This document shows positions 33,366 to 42,446 of a DNA stretch of 61,016 nt, piece after piece. The position numbers were made by a program, and so were the translations under genes. The DNA is from an uncultured Prevotellaceae bacterium (GTDB lineage: Bacteria; Bacteroidota; Bacteroidia; Bacteroidales; Bacteroidaceae): positions 1 through 61,016 of the forward strand of contig CACWMK010000040.1 of assembly GCA_902761905.1 (NCBI GenBank), given 5' to 3'. The first letter of the stretch is position 1. The number at the start of each line of letters is the position of its first letter. Under the pieces are notes generated by a model. The model was not told the origin of the DNA and made no database searches. It saw only the letters and a list, made by a program, of their open reading frames with translations.

Positions 33366-34699
33366 TGATTAAAATGCAATATAAAATGAAAAAGCATATT
33401 AATTGGGCTTTACTTGCCGTCGGTTTTGTGTCGCTCTTCAGTTCTTGTGCTGACGATCCCGACAAATTTGAGTTGACGGGTGGAAAACCTTCAATAAACT
33501 ATATACGTTTGCAGGATGCTGCTTCTAAGGATTCGCTCCTTGTCGAAGCTTTCACTGCCACTCCTATCTGTATTGTCGGTGAGAATCTTACAAGTATTAA
33601 GGAGATGTACTTCAATGATGTAAAGGCAACTCTGAATACAAGTTACATCACCAAGAACACCATGCTGCTCACTATCCCTAAGGATATTCCTGGTAGCAAC
33701 ACTGGTAAAATATACATGGTGACAAGCGATGCAGATACAGTTACCTACGACTTCAAGGTGCTTGTTCCTGCTCCTGTGGTTACTGCTATGAAGAATGAGT
33801 GGGCCAAGATAGGCGAAGATGCTGTTATAACAGGTCAGTATTTCGTTGATGACCCCAACCAGCCTCTGTCTGTTACCTTTACTGGCATCAGCAACTCTAC
33901 CAGCATTAAGGTTCCCACAGAGAATATCAAGTCTATCTCTGCCTCTCAGATTGTATTCAAAGTTCCTGAGGGCGTTCAGGAGGGACAGGTTGAAGTAACT
34001 TCTATCTATGGTACAGGAAAATCTAAGTTCTACTTCCACGATAGCCGTGGTCTTATCACCAACTTCGACGGAGCTACCGATGTTGTTCCTCAGGGATGGA
34101 ACCTCAATGGTATAACCTACAGCGATGTTAACGGTGTTGACGGAATGTATGTACAGGTTGGTCCTGCAGAAACCGAAGGTGGATGGGTAGAGGATCTTAA
34201 ACTCCCATTCTGGTGCGGTAACTGGAACGGCGATCCTATGAGCATCACTTCCGGCCCTGGTATTCCTCTGCGCAACTTCTTGGATTTCTCTGATTGGCAG
34301 AACATGTCATTCAAGATGGAGCTCTATATTCCAAAGTCAAATCCATGGTCGGCAGGTGCTATGCAGATTATCTTCGTGAACAATCAGCAGTGTGCTAACG
34401 ACTCTTGGCAGAATAACACTTACATCCACACCAGTGCCGACGGCGGTCTTGACCTGCCTCGTGCTCTCTACAATCCTTGGAAGGATTCAGGTTCATTCGA
34501 TACTGGCGACGAGTGGATTACAGTAACTATTCCTCTGACAGAATTCGTATATAACGATGATGGTAGCAAGGTAAACAATCCTATGAGCGAAAGTTCGTTC
34601 GACAGCTTCATTATCTGGCCTATCAATGGCGGCGTCTCTGGTACAGTTTGTACACCAATATTCCGCTATGACAACATCCGCGTTGTTCCAAATCTCTAA
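33365..34699 (+). CDS. Surface glycan-binding lipoprotein, IPT domains plus SGBP-B-type C-terminal domain
   Basis: 444 residues from the ATG overlapping the susD stop. An ATG at 33386 (MKKHINWALL) would give a more standard signal peptide and may be the true start. The lipobox is FSS-C (Cys28 from 33365). IPT/TIG-like folds occupy about 45-220 (CIVGENLTSIKEMYFND, AVITGQYF). The C-terminal half (about 223-444) starts LITNFDGATDVVPQGWN and holds DWQNMSFKMELYIPKSNPW, WITVTIPLTEF and FRYDNIRVVP. This is the pattern of the glycan-binding domain found in SGBP-B proteins of xyloglucan and mannan PULs. It would hold polysaccharide at the cell surface for the lipoprotein endo-enzymes. Substrate is not readable from sequence. 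Confidence 0.82.
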   Translation: MIKMQYKMKKHINWALLAVGFVSLFSSCADDPDKFELTGGKPSINYIRLQDAASKDSLLVEAFTATPICIVGENLTSIKEMYFNDVKATLNTSYITKNTMLLTIPKDIPGSNTGKIYMVTSDADTVTYDFKVLVPAPVVTAMKNEWAKIGEDAVITGQYFVDDPNQPLSVTFTGISNSTSIKVPTENIKSISASQIVFKVPEGVQEGQVEVTSIYGTGKSKFYFHDSRGLITNFDGATDVVPQGWNLNGITYSDVNGVDGMYVQVGPAETEGGWVEDLKLPFWCGNWNGDPMSITSGPGIPLRNFLDFSDWQNMSFKMELYIPKSNPWSAGAMQIIFVNNQQCANDSWQNNTYIHTSADGGLDLPRALYNPWKDSGSFDTGDEWITVTIPLTEFVYNDDGSKVNNPMSESSFDSFIIWPINGGVSGTVCTPIFRYDNIRVVPNL

Positions 34700-34717
34700 T
34701 TAATTAAGCAAAAGACA

Positions 34718-37225
34718 ATGAAAAAGAAGAATATCTTTTCAGCCATCTTAACGATGTGCTTAGTGCTGACAGGAGCAACCTCCTTTACGGCATGTAGCAA
34801 TGATGACCTCGACACAAACCAGTTTGTTTCTGGTGTAGGTCTCAATGTGTACGGTCCTACTCCAGTTATGCGTGGTGGTACACTCCGCTTCATTGGTAGT
34901 AACCTGGATCAGATTTCTCAGGTAGAGATACCTGGTGTAGCCCCTATTACCAATATCGAAGTGGTAAAGGCTGGTATACCAAGCGAGATACGTGTTGTCG
35001 TTCCTCACGATGGTCCTGTGCCTGGCATTGTTAAACTGACCACAAAGACTGGTAACGTTATTTCAACTATTACCGAGCTGAATTATACTGAGGGACTTGA
35101 TCCTGCTAATATCACAATGCCTACATCAGCTATGCCTGGTGAGAAAATTCAGATCACTATTCCTGAAGGAAGTGATGACTATTTGGATATCATCCAGATG
35201 GTAGAATTTGCAGATGGTGTACGTGTTGGTGTAGATAACTTTACTGCACACAACCGTTATGTTATCGAAGTAGTTGTTCCCGAGGAGGCAAAGACTGGTA
35301 AGCTGAATCTTTATACAGTCGATTTGACTAACATTGAGGTTGATCCTAACAATGTTGAGTATCAGATTATTTCTACCCAGAATGCTATAGAGATTGGCGT
35401 TCCATCTACAAGCAAGATAGCTTCTCCTCGTGGTGAGGCCGACGTGCTTGGAACTATCACCGCTAAGGTTGGTGAGACAATCACTCTGACAGGTAACTAC
35501 TACAATCTGGTAGAGAAGGTCGTATTTGGAAATGTTGAGGTTACAGATTTCGAGGCAACAAAGACTTCTATTACATTTGCATTGCCAGCCGAGGCTCCCG
35601 ATGGCGCTTTCAACTTCATTACCCGTTCTGGTGTTGAGGTTCCAGTAGGTAACATCAATACAGTTAAGCCTTCAGAGGCTGTTGCTACTCCTAACCCTGT
35701 AAAGGCCGGTACTGTTCTTATAATTAATGGTAAGGATCTTGATGTTGTTACAAGTGTTGAGTTCCCCGATGCTGATGCTCAGAGTGGTGATGCTATCACT
35801 GTAGCTGCCGACAAGATTATAGTTAAGGCTGTGCCTGAAACAGCTACTGATGGTAATATCACTCTACGCATGGCTAATGGTGCTGGCGTTGAAGTTGCTT
35901 ACACATTGGTTAAGCCTGTTGTTACTGGTTACGGCAATTCTGTAGTAAATGCAGGTGGCGCATTGGTTATCAAGGGTACCAATCTTGATCTGGTTAAGAG
36001 TGTACAGTTTGGCGATGGAACTACCGAGGTGAAGGTAGAGCCTGCAGCCGATGGTAACAGCATCTCACTTACTGTACCTATGGACGCAGTAAGCTGTAAG
36101 CCAACTCTTAAGCTTGCTAACGGAACAACTGTTTCTGGACCTGATCTGACAGTAAATGAAGCAGTATTCTGCTATGCCACAGCTCTGCCTGGTGATGAGG
36201 ATGAGATAAAGGCTGGTAACAGCATGGTACTGAATGTAGTTAATGGCGACAAACTTACTGGTGTAGAGATCAATGGTGCTGCATGTCAGTGGATTATTAC
36301 AGGCCTGAACAAGGATCAGCTTATTATTGGTGTTCCAGAAAACGCTAAGAAGGGTTCTGCAGTTCGTCTGATTTCTTCCAACGGAGAGATTACCTATACC
36401 ATAGACTTTATTCCTAACACTGAGGTAACCACAGTGCTGTGGACTGGTACTGTAGATCTTGGCTCATGGTCGACAAACTGGGAAATTGGTAAGGGCACAG
36501 CTGGTGACAATAATCCAAACATGTTCAAGGATATGGACCTCCAGGAGGGTGATGTAATCCGTGTATATGTTACTCCATACAATGATTGGTGGAATGTAAA
36601 GTTCTACGATGGACATTGGGTTGCACAGGAAGAGGCTGGCGTTGCAGCAGGTGTAGGCAGCGGTGCTGAGATTAATCCTGGTAACTATAATCTTGCTGAG
36701 CACGATGGTGCCATAGAGTTTGTAGCTACCGCCCAAATGGTTGAACAATTGACTACCCTGACCGATTGGGGTATGTGCTGGATTGTTAATGGTGAAGGCG
36801 CTGTTCTTACTAAGATTGCTGTAACTCATTACAACAGCCTTGAGACGACTCTTTGGGAAGGTGAAGCTATTGCCGACGATTGGGGCAACCAGCCTTATGT
36901 CCTCTCTGATGGAGGTGCAGAACTGTCAGCTTTTGGTGCAAAGGCAGGTCAGACCATTTACTTCTATCTCACTCCACTGGATGCAGCATGGAAGATTGAG
37001 TTTGTTGAAGGTCACTGGGGCAGCACCTACGCAAGTGTTTGTAGCTTGGGTAACGACACTGAAGGTGGTAAGTTCACTCAGTATGACCTTGATGGTAATG
37101 GAGGAAAGTATGCACTTAAACTCACTCAGGAGATGCTTGATGCAGCATATACCTCGCAGGGATGGGGTGGTGTATTCGTTCTCAATGGAGACAACGTGAA
37201 GTGTACAAAGATTACAATTGAGTAA
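34718..37225 (+). CDS. Large multi-IPT surface glycan-binding lipoprotein with two C-terminal modules
   Basis: 835-residue lipoprotein with lipobox FTA-C (Cys26). Residues about 35-565 are a string of about six IPT/TIG-type Ig folds, each with a P-x-x-x-G-x-x-L-x-I-x-G-x-x-L opening (for example MRGGTLRFIGSNLDQI, VNAGGALVIKGTNLDLV), forming a stalk. The end carries two related modules (about 568-705 and 708-835), rich in Trp: GSWSTNWEIG, GDVIRVYVTPYNDWWNVKF, YDGHW; and DDWGNQPYV, AAWKIEFVEGHWG, GWGGVFVLNGDNVKCTKI. They match the module duplicated in the lipoprotein at 21265-22629. A role as surface glycan-binding protein is inferred from lipobox, IPT stalk and operon position. A strong terminator follows 15 nt after the stop. 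Confidence 0.8.
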   Translation: MKKKNIFSAILTMCLVLTGATSFTACSNDDLDTNQFVSGVGLNVYGPTPVMRGGTLRFIGSNLDQISQVEIPGVAPITNIEVVKAGIPSEIRVVVPHDGPVPGIVKLTTKTGNVISTITELNYTEGLDPANITMPTSAMPGEKIQITIPEGSDDYLDIIQMVEFADGVRVGVDNFTAHNRYVIEVVVPEEAKTGKLNLYTVDLTNIEVDPNNVEYQIISTQNAIEIGVPSTSKIASPRGEADVLGTITAKVGETITLTGNYYNLVEKVVFGNVEVTDFEATKTSITFALPAEAPDGAFNFITRSGVEVPVGNINTVKPSEAVATPNPVKAGTVLIINGKDLDVVTSVEFPDADAQSGDAITVAADKIIVKAVPETATDGNITLRMANGAGVEVAYTLVKPVVTGYGNSVVNAGGALVIKGTNLDLVKSVQFGDGTTEVKVEPAADGNSISLTVPMDAVSCKPTLKLANGTTVSGPDLTVNEAVFCYATALPGDEDEIKAGNSMVLNVVNGDKLTGVEINGAACQWIITGLNKDQLIIGVPENAKKGSAVRLISSNGEITYTIDFIPNTEVTTVLWTGTVDLGSWSTNWEIGKGTAGDNNPNMFKDMDLQEGDVIRVYVTPYNDWWNVKFYDGHWVAQEEAGVAAGVGSGAEINPGNYNLAEHDGAIEFVATAQMVEQLTTLTDWGMCWIVNGEGAVLTKIAVTHYNSLETTLWEGEAIADDWGNQPYVLSDGGAELSAFGAKAGQTIYFYLTPLDAAWKIEFVEGHWGSTYASVCSLGNDTEGGKFTQYDLDGNGGKYALKLTQEMLDAAYTSQGWGGVFVLNGDNVKCTKITIE

Positions 37226-37240
37226 TTAACCTATAATTCA

Positions 37241-37272
37241 GGAGGCGCAATTGTGTGATTGCGCCTCCTTTT
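37241..37272 (+). terminator. Intrinsic terminator between the glycan-binding gene and the third GH26
   Basis: A perfect 11-bp stem, GGAGGCGCAAT / ATTGCGCCTCC, with a 6-nt loop is followed by TTTT. It ends only about 10 nt before the GH26 ATG, and no -7 box lies between, so it probably works as an attenuator rather than a full stop. Confidence 0.88.
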
Positions 37273-37282
37273 AAATTTTGAT

Positions 37283-38476
37283 ATGTCTAAAGTTACAAAG
37301 AGCGTATTATTGATAATCTCAGTTATCACGATGATAACTGCGTGTGGAAGAAATGGCAAAGCCGACGACCCTATTGGTGAGTCGGGTAAGACTGTTCGTA
37401 CAGAGAATATGCTAGCCAACCTGAAAGCTCAGGCTGATAGCGGTGTTTATATGTTTGGACATCATGACGATGTGGTTTATGGTATAGGTTGGGAGTCAGA
37501 TTATGACAACGACTCTACAATCGGAACAAAATCGGATGTAAAAAGCGTATGCAATGATTTTCCTGCTGTTCTTAGTTTCGACCTCGGTCATATAGAACTG
37601 GGTGAAGACAAGAATCTGGATGGCGTACCTTTTAAGCGTATCCGTCAGGAAATCATAAACCACTTCGATCATGGCGGTATGATTACACTTTCGTGGCATC
37701 TAGATAATCCGCTGTCGGGGGGCACCTCTTGGGTGGCCGATTCTCTGAAAGACATCGAAAAGAATACCGTTGCCTCAGTACTTGAGGGCGGAAAGCAACA
37801 TGAGCTATTCCTTACATGGCTAGACAAAGTGGCAGATTTTCTTAACTCATTAGAAACACCATACGGAGTCAGGGTTCCTGTGTTGTTCCGTCCATGGCAC
37901 GAGCATACTGGTTCGTGGTTCTGGTGGGGGCAGGACTTCTGTACGCCAGAGCAATATAAGAGTCTTTGGACTATGACTGTTGATAGACTGAAGGATAAGG
38001 GCGTGGTAAATGCACTTTACGCTTACTCTCCTGGCACAGAACCCGATGGAGATGCCACAAAGTATCTGGAACGTTATCCGGGCGACGATATAATCGATGT
38101 TGTTGGTCTCGACTGTTACTGCTTTGCTCCTGATGCTGATACAGTAAAGATAGCAAAGTTTGCTGATGACTTGGATAAGAATCTGGCTATGGTAAGCAAA
38201 GTGGCAAAAGCGCATAATAAGGTGATGGCACTAACCGAGACTGGTTATGAGGGCATCAAGACCAGCGACTGGTGGACCAACACATTGGCTCCCGTACTGG
38301 AAAAGTATCCTATAGGATATGTGCTGGTATGGCGAAATGCCAGAGAGAGACCTCAGCATCATTTTGCTCCATATCCTGGTCATGCATCAACAACCAACTT
38401 TGTGGAATTCTATAATCTGAAGGAAACACTGTTCTTGCATGATGTAAGTGGACTATATCTTTCTAATAACAACTAA
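37283..38476 (+). CDS. Endo-beta-1,4-mannanase lipoprotein, GH26 (third copy)
   Basis: 397-residue lipoprotein. The ATG at 37283 opens a signal peptide with lipobox ITA-C (Cys21); the longer frame starts inside the terminator. The GH26 (beta/alpha)8 domain has GHHDDVVYGIGW, LSWHLDNP, acid/base Glu207 in FRPWHEHTG, WFWWGQD and nucleophile Glu319 in MALTETGYEG. It differs from the two upstream GH26 enzymes (RPWHEH instead of RPLHEA, no Pro-rich linker) and resembles the GH26 type that accompanies SusC/D pairs in galactomannan loci of Bacteroides. It lies directly after a terminator and 11 nt before the GH5 gene, so it is probably expressed by read-through. Confidence 0.92.
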   Translation: MSKVTKSVLLIISVITMITACGRNGKADDPIGESGKTVRTENMLANLKAQADSGVYMFGHHDDVVYGIGWESDYDNDSTIGTKSDVKSVCNDFPAVLSFDLGHIELGEDKNLDGVPFKRIRQEIINHFDHGGMITLSWHLDNPLSGGTSWVADSLKDIEKNTVASVLEGGKQHELFLTWLDKVADFLNSLETPYGVRVPVLFRPWHEHTGSWFWWGQDFCTPEQYKSLWTMTVDRLKDKGVVNALYAYSPGTEPDGDATKYLERYPGDDIIDVVGLDCYCFAPDADTVKIAKFADDLDKNLAMVSKVAKAHNKVMALTETGYEGIKTSDWWTNTLAPVLEKYPIGYVLVWRNARERPQHHFAPYPGHASTTNFVEFYNLKETLFLHDVSGLYLSNNN

Positions 38477-38487
38477 TATTAACGAGT

Positions 38488-40062
38488 ATGAAATTTAAGA
38501 ACATCTTTTCTATTACAGCCATTATGGCCATGCTCACAATTAACGTAGCATGTGGAGGAGGTAGCGATGATCCAGAACCTACTCCTACTCCAACACCAAC
38601 GGTTACACCACCTACGGTACTGTCAACAACTCCAGCTAATGGTGCTACAGATATTGCAACTGGTTCTATCAGTGTGCAAGTAAGCTACGACAAGGACATA
38701 AATATGTCGAACGATGCCAGTTTGAAGCCAATCATTTCAGGAGGAACGTTATCAGGTTCTGCCTCTGTAAGCGGTAAGAATCTGAGTTTTACAGTTAACT
38801 GTCCTGATTACGAGACCGTGGTTACTGTAAAAATCCCCAAAGGGCTTATTGGCGTTACAGGTGCACTTGCAGATGAGTACTCATTCAGTTTCACAACAAA
38901 GAAGAAACCCGAGGCTGTCAACAATGAGGCCACGGCTCTTGCAAAGAAGTTGGGCTGGGGATGGAATCTGGGTAATCACTTCGATACCAGTTCTGGTCAG
39001 GATGGCGTTCATCCGCAGTGGGGCTACTGGGATAAGGCCACACCTACACAGACACTCTATACCAATCTTAAGGCTGCTGGTGCCAGCACCGTGCGTATCG
39101 GCGTGACATGGGGTAACTATCAGACATCAGATTCTTGGACTATCGAGGCTGGCTACATAGCTGAGGTGAAACAGAATGTGGATTGGGCTGAGGCTGCCGG
39201 ACTGAATGTGATCTTGAATATGCACCACGATGAGTATTGGCAGGACATCAAGCAGGCAGCTAACAATAACGTCATCAATGACGGTATCAAAGAACGTATA
39301 GCCAAGACCTGGACACAGATAGCCGAGGCATTCAAGGACAAGGGGGACTTCCTTATCTTTGAATCGTTTAATGAGGTTCAGGACGGCAACTGGGGCTGGG
39401 GCGACAATCTTAAGGATGGCGGCAAACAGTATAAGACACTTAACGAGTGGAACCAGTTGGTAGTAAATACTATCCGTGCCACAGGTGGCAACAATGCCAC
39501 ACGCTGGATAGGTGTGCCAGCTTATGCCTCAAGTCCTAGTTTTGCGGTAGAGGATGGTTTTGTAGTGCCTACAGATGCTGCCAACCATGTGATGGTGAGT
39601 GTTCACTTCTACGATCCTAATACATTTACGCTTACACCCGAGGACAATGGTGGAAAGTCTGAATGGGGCCACACAGCTGCCGCAGGCAAATCTCAGTCTG
39701 GCAGCAATGAGGAGCATGTGGTCGAGACATTCCAGAAGCTGTATGACAAGTATATCGTCAACAATATCCCTGTATATATCGGCGAATACGGTTGCGTGAT
39801 GCATAATTCGGAACGTTCTAATGTGTTCCGCAACTATTATCTAGAGTACGTATGCCGTGCTGCTTATACCTACAATATGCCGCTCTGTATCTGGGATAAC
39901 AACTCTATCGGTGGTGGCAACGAGCATCATGGCTACTTTAACCACAACGACGGCTCATATCTTAACGGAATGGAGTCGCTGGTAAAGACGATGATTAAAG
40001 CGGCGACAGTAGATGACGCCAACTACACATTGGAAACGATATATAACAACGCTCCAAAATAA
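38488..40062 (+). CDS. Endo-beta-glycanase lipoprotein, GH5 (subfamily 4-like), with Ig-like domain
   Basis: 524-residue lipoprotein with lipobox NVA-C (Cys22) and a Gly/Asp/Pro-Thr linker (23-42). A Big_5-type Ig domain occupies about 43-138 (STTPANGATDIATGSISVQVSYDKDI). The GH5 barrel (about 150-515) has GWGWNLGNHFD, VRIGVTWGNY, ILNMHHDEYW, acid/base Glu296 in FESFNE and nucleophile Glu433 in YIGEYG. The N-terminal pattern is closest to GH5_4, whose members act on glucomannan, xyloglucan or mixed-linkage glucan. GH5_2 or another subfamily cannot be excluded. Surface display and the neighbouring GH26 suggest attack on a glucose- and mannose-containing backbone. It is followed by a terminator. 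Confidence 0.88.
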   Translation: MKFKNIFSITAIMAMLTINVACGGGSDDPEPTPTPTPTVTPPTVLSTTPANGATDIATGSISVQVSYDKDINMSNDASLKPIISGGTLSGSASVSGKNLSFTVNCPDYETVVTVKIPKGLIGVTGALADEYSFSFTTKKKPEAVNNEATALAKKLGWGWNLGNHFDTSSGQDGVHPQWGYWDKATPTQTLYTNLKAAGASTVRIGVTWGNYQTSDSWTIEAGYIAEVKQNVDWAEAAGLNVILNMHHDEYWQDIKQAANNNVINDGIKERIAKTWTQIAEAFKDKGDFLIFESFNEVQDGNWGWGDNLKDGGKQYKTLNEWNQLVVNTIRATGGNNATRWIGVPAYASSPSFAVEDGFVVPTDAANHVMVSVHFYDPNTFTLTPEDNGGKSEWGHTAAAGKSQSGSNEEHVVETFQKLYDKYIVNNIPVYIGEYGCVMHNSERSNVFRNYYLEYVCRAAYTYNMPLCIWDNNSIGGGNEHHGYFNHNDGSYLNGMESLVKTMIKAATVDDANYTLETIYNNAPK

Positions 40063-40083
40063 ATAATGATTCAAATCCTTACC

Positions 40084-40134
40084 AAAAGGGCACTGAGAAA
40101 ACACCTAACGGTACTTTTTCAGTACCCTTTTGTT
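40084..40134 (+). terminator. Terminator after the GH5 gene
   Basis: AAAAGGGCACTGA (40084-40096) pairs with TCAGTACCCTTTT (40119-40131), with one mismatch and a 22-nt loop, ending in a T-rich tract. It separates the operon from GH31. Confidence 0.75.
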
Positions 40135-40154
40135 ATAATTAAGAAAAAATGTTG

Positions 40155-40162
40155 TATATTTG
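40155..40162 (+). promoter_or_regulatory. -7 box for the GH31 gene
   Basis: TATATTTG is an exact TAnnTTTG match, 25 nt before the ATG. TTTG at 40129-40132, 22 bp upstream, is a reasonable -33 element that overlaps the preceding terminator. Confidence 0.65.
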
Positions 40163-40187
40163 CAGCATTAAAATCAACTGGTGAACT

Positions 40188-42446
40188 ATGAAACGATTAT
40201 TACTTATCATCTGTGCAGCTTGGGGGATGCACGCCTCAGCGCAGATTCAGACTAACGCAGGTGTACAGTATCTGCAGTGTATGCAAAAGGACATGTCGAC
40301 AGACTTCTATGACCTGTCGAACACCTATTTCTTTGCCGACTCGCTGGTGTGTTTTGACACAGCTAAGGGCGAGGGACTGGTACAATGGAAACGATACAGG
40401 ATGAGTCCACGACAGGCGTTCAACCTGAACGGTTACTGGCCTGTACGTATGCAACAGTTGGATTTCCCCGATGCGGCATACGACAACGATCCGAACCTGA
40501 AGATAAAGATTGAGTTCATAACACCAAGAACAGCACGCATACGCATGCTGACAACTCCGGTGGAGCCAAAGAACAATGATCAGGAAGATGTGATGTTCTG
40601 TGACGGATTCAAGGCCAAAGGCAAAGGACAGATATGGAACACCTATCAATCAGCAGATGCCATAACATATAGTTCTGCTTACGGAACCATTGAGATAAAG
40701 AAGTATCCATGGCGACTGGTGATTAAGGATGCCAAGGGCAAGGTGCTGACACAGACACGACACATCATCGACAACGACTCATCGCAGGTCAAGCTGCAGC
40801 CATTCTCGTTTATCAAGCGCGGTAGCGACAACTCGCGTAGCATCAACCCCGTGCTGACTCTGGCACCAGGCGAGCGTATATATGGTTGCGGAGAATCATT
40901 CACATCTCTTAATAAGGTGGGACAGAAGGTGCATCTGAGTGTGACCGACCCACAGGGACCTGAGACCGACGGACAATATAAGCCCGTGCCATTCTTCTTC
41001 TCAAACCGCGGCTACGGCATCTTTATGCATACCTCGGCACCTGTTACCTGCGACTTCGGTGCATCATACATCGGAGCAGACCGACTGTTTATGGCCGACG
41101 AGCAGATGGACTTCTTTGTATTCTTCGGCGAGCCAAAGGACATACTGTATGAATACACAGAGATTACAGGCAAGTCGCCACTGCCCCCACTGTGGAGCTT
41201 TGGTACATGGATGAGTCGCATAACCTACTTCTCGCAGAAGGAGGGACTGGAAATAGCCCGCCAACTGAGAGAGCACCGCATACCTGCCGATGTAATCCAC
41301 TTTGACACGGGATGGTTTGGCACCGACTGGCAGTGCGACTATCAGTTTGCCAAGGACAGATTTGAAAATCCAGTGAAGATGCTGAAGCAACTGGCTAAAG
41401 ACGGATTCCACACTTGCCTGTGGCAGTTGCCATACTTCACACCGAAGAACCGTTTCTTCAGCGAGATTATTGAGAAAGGTATGCACGTAAAGAACGCTAC
41501 TGGCGGCATGCCTGTAGAGGATGCAATACTTGACTTCTCTAATCCCGAGACCGTAGCTTGGTATCAGCAAAAGATAGATGGGCTGATGAAGCAAGGTGTG
41601 TCGACCATCAAGTGCGACTTCGGCGAGGCTGCGCCTTACAACGGATTCTACCATAGCGGCAAAGGCGGATTGTACGAGCACAACCTCTATCCGCTGCGAT
41701 ACAACAAAGCCTTGTGGGAGGTTGTTGAGCGCAATCATCCAGGCGAGGGTATCATCTGGGCCCGTAGCGCATGGGCTGGCAGTCAGCGCTACGCACTGCA
41801 CTGGGGTGGAGATGCCGCTACCACAAACACTGGTATGCTGGGCGACCTGCGAGGTGGACTGAGTTTCGGTCTCAGCGGATTCTCATTCTGGAGTCATGAT
41901 ATGGGCGGATTTGTCACTGCATCGCCCGAGGATATCTACCGACGCTGGTTGCCATTCGGATTCCTGAGCAGTCACACGCGTGCCCACGGAGCCCCTCCAA
42001 CAGAGCCATGGCTCATCTCAGAGTCGTTTACCGATGCATTCCGCGAATGCGCCGAGATGAAATACAAGTTGATGCCATACGTATGGGAGCAGGCCAAGGA
42101 GTGCTCAAAGCTGGGACTGCCAATGGTGCGTGCGCTGCTGGTAGAGTTCCCACACGACCAGGGCGCGTGGTATGTGGAGGATGAGTATATGTTCGGTTCG
42201 AAGATGCTGGTAGCACCCCTGCTTGAGAGTGGCAACAGCCGCAACGTATATCTGCCCAAAGGCAAGTGGATTGACTACCAGACAGGTAAGGTATACGAGG
42301 GTGGATATCAGACCATCGAAGCCGGCAAGATTCCATGTATAATACTGGTTAAGGATGGCAGTGTGATACCACACGCACCACTGGCGCAGCGCACCGATCA
42401 GATAGACTGGAACGCAGTAGTGAACAAGGAATATAAAGCGAATTAA
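40188..42446 (+). CDS. GH31 glycosidase, alpha-xylosidase-like
   Basis: 752-residue exported enzyme with signal peptide MKRLLLIICAAWGMHASAQ (SPI, so periplasmic). It has an N-terminal beta-sandwich, then the GH31 (beta/alpha)8 barrel from about 335 (PLPPLWSFGTWMSR). The substrate-site strand is HFDTGWFGTDWQCD, the nucleophile is Asp477 in IKCDFGE, and the acid/base is Asp542 in LHWGGD. The KxDFGE and HWGGD forms resemble YicI-type alpha-xylosidases rather than GH31 alpha-glucosidases. Xylosidase activity is likely but not certain, and alpha-glucosidase remains possible. It has its own promoter and is the last PUL gene. Its stop overlaps the stop of the convergent NigD-like gene by 4 nt with no hairpin between. 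Confidence 0.85.
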   Translation: MKRLLLIICAAWGMHASAQIQTNAGVQYLQCMQKDMSTDFYDLSNTYFFADSLVCFDTAKGEGLVQWKRYRMSPRQAFNLNGYWPVRMQQLDFPDAAYDNDPNLKIKIEFITPRTARIRMLTTPVEPKNNDQEDVMFCDGFKAKGKGQIWNTYQSADAITYSSAYGTIEIKKYPWRLVIKDAKGKVLTQTRHIIDNDSSQVKLQPFSFIKRGSDNSRSINPVLTLAPGERIYGCGESFTSLNKVGQKVHLSVTDPQGPETDGQYKPVPFFFSNRGYGIFMHTSAPVTCDFGASYIGADRLFMADEQMDFFVFFGEPKDILYEYTEITGKSPLPPLWSFGTWMSRITYFSQKEGLEIARQLREHRIPADVIHFDTGWFGTDWQCDYQFAKDRFENPVKMLKQLAKDGFHTCLWQLPYFTPKNRFFSEIIEKGMHVKNATGGMPVEDAILDFSNPETVAWYQQKIDGLMKQGVSTIKCDFGEAAPYNGFYHSGKGGLYEHNLYPLRYNKALWEVVERNHPGEGIIWARSAWAGSQRYALHWGGDAATTNTGMLGDLRGGLSFGLSGFSFWSHDMGGFVTASPEDIYRRWLPFGFLSSHTRAHGAPPTEPWLISESFTDAFRECAEMKYKLMPYVWEQAKECSKLGLPMVRALLVEFPHDQGAWYVEDEYMFGSKMLVAPLLESGNSRNVYLPKGKWIDYQTGKVYEGGYQTIEAGKIPCIILVKDGSVIPHAPLAQRTDQIDWNAVVNKEYKAN

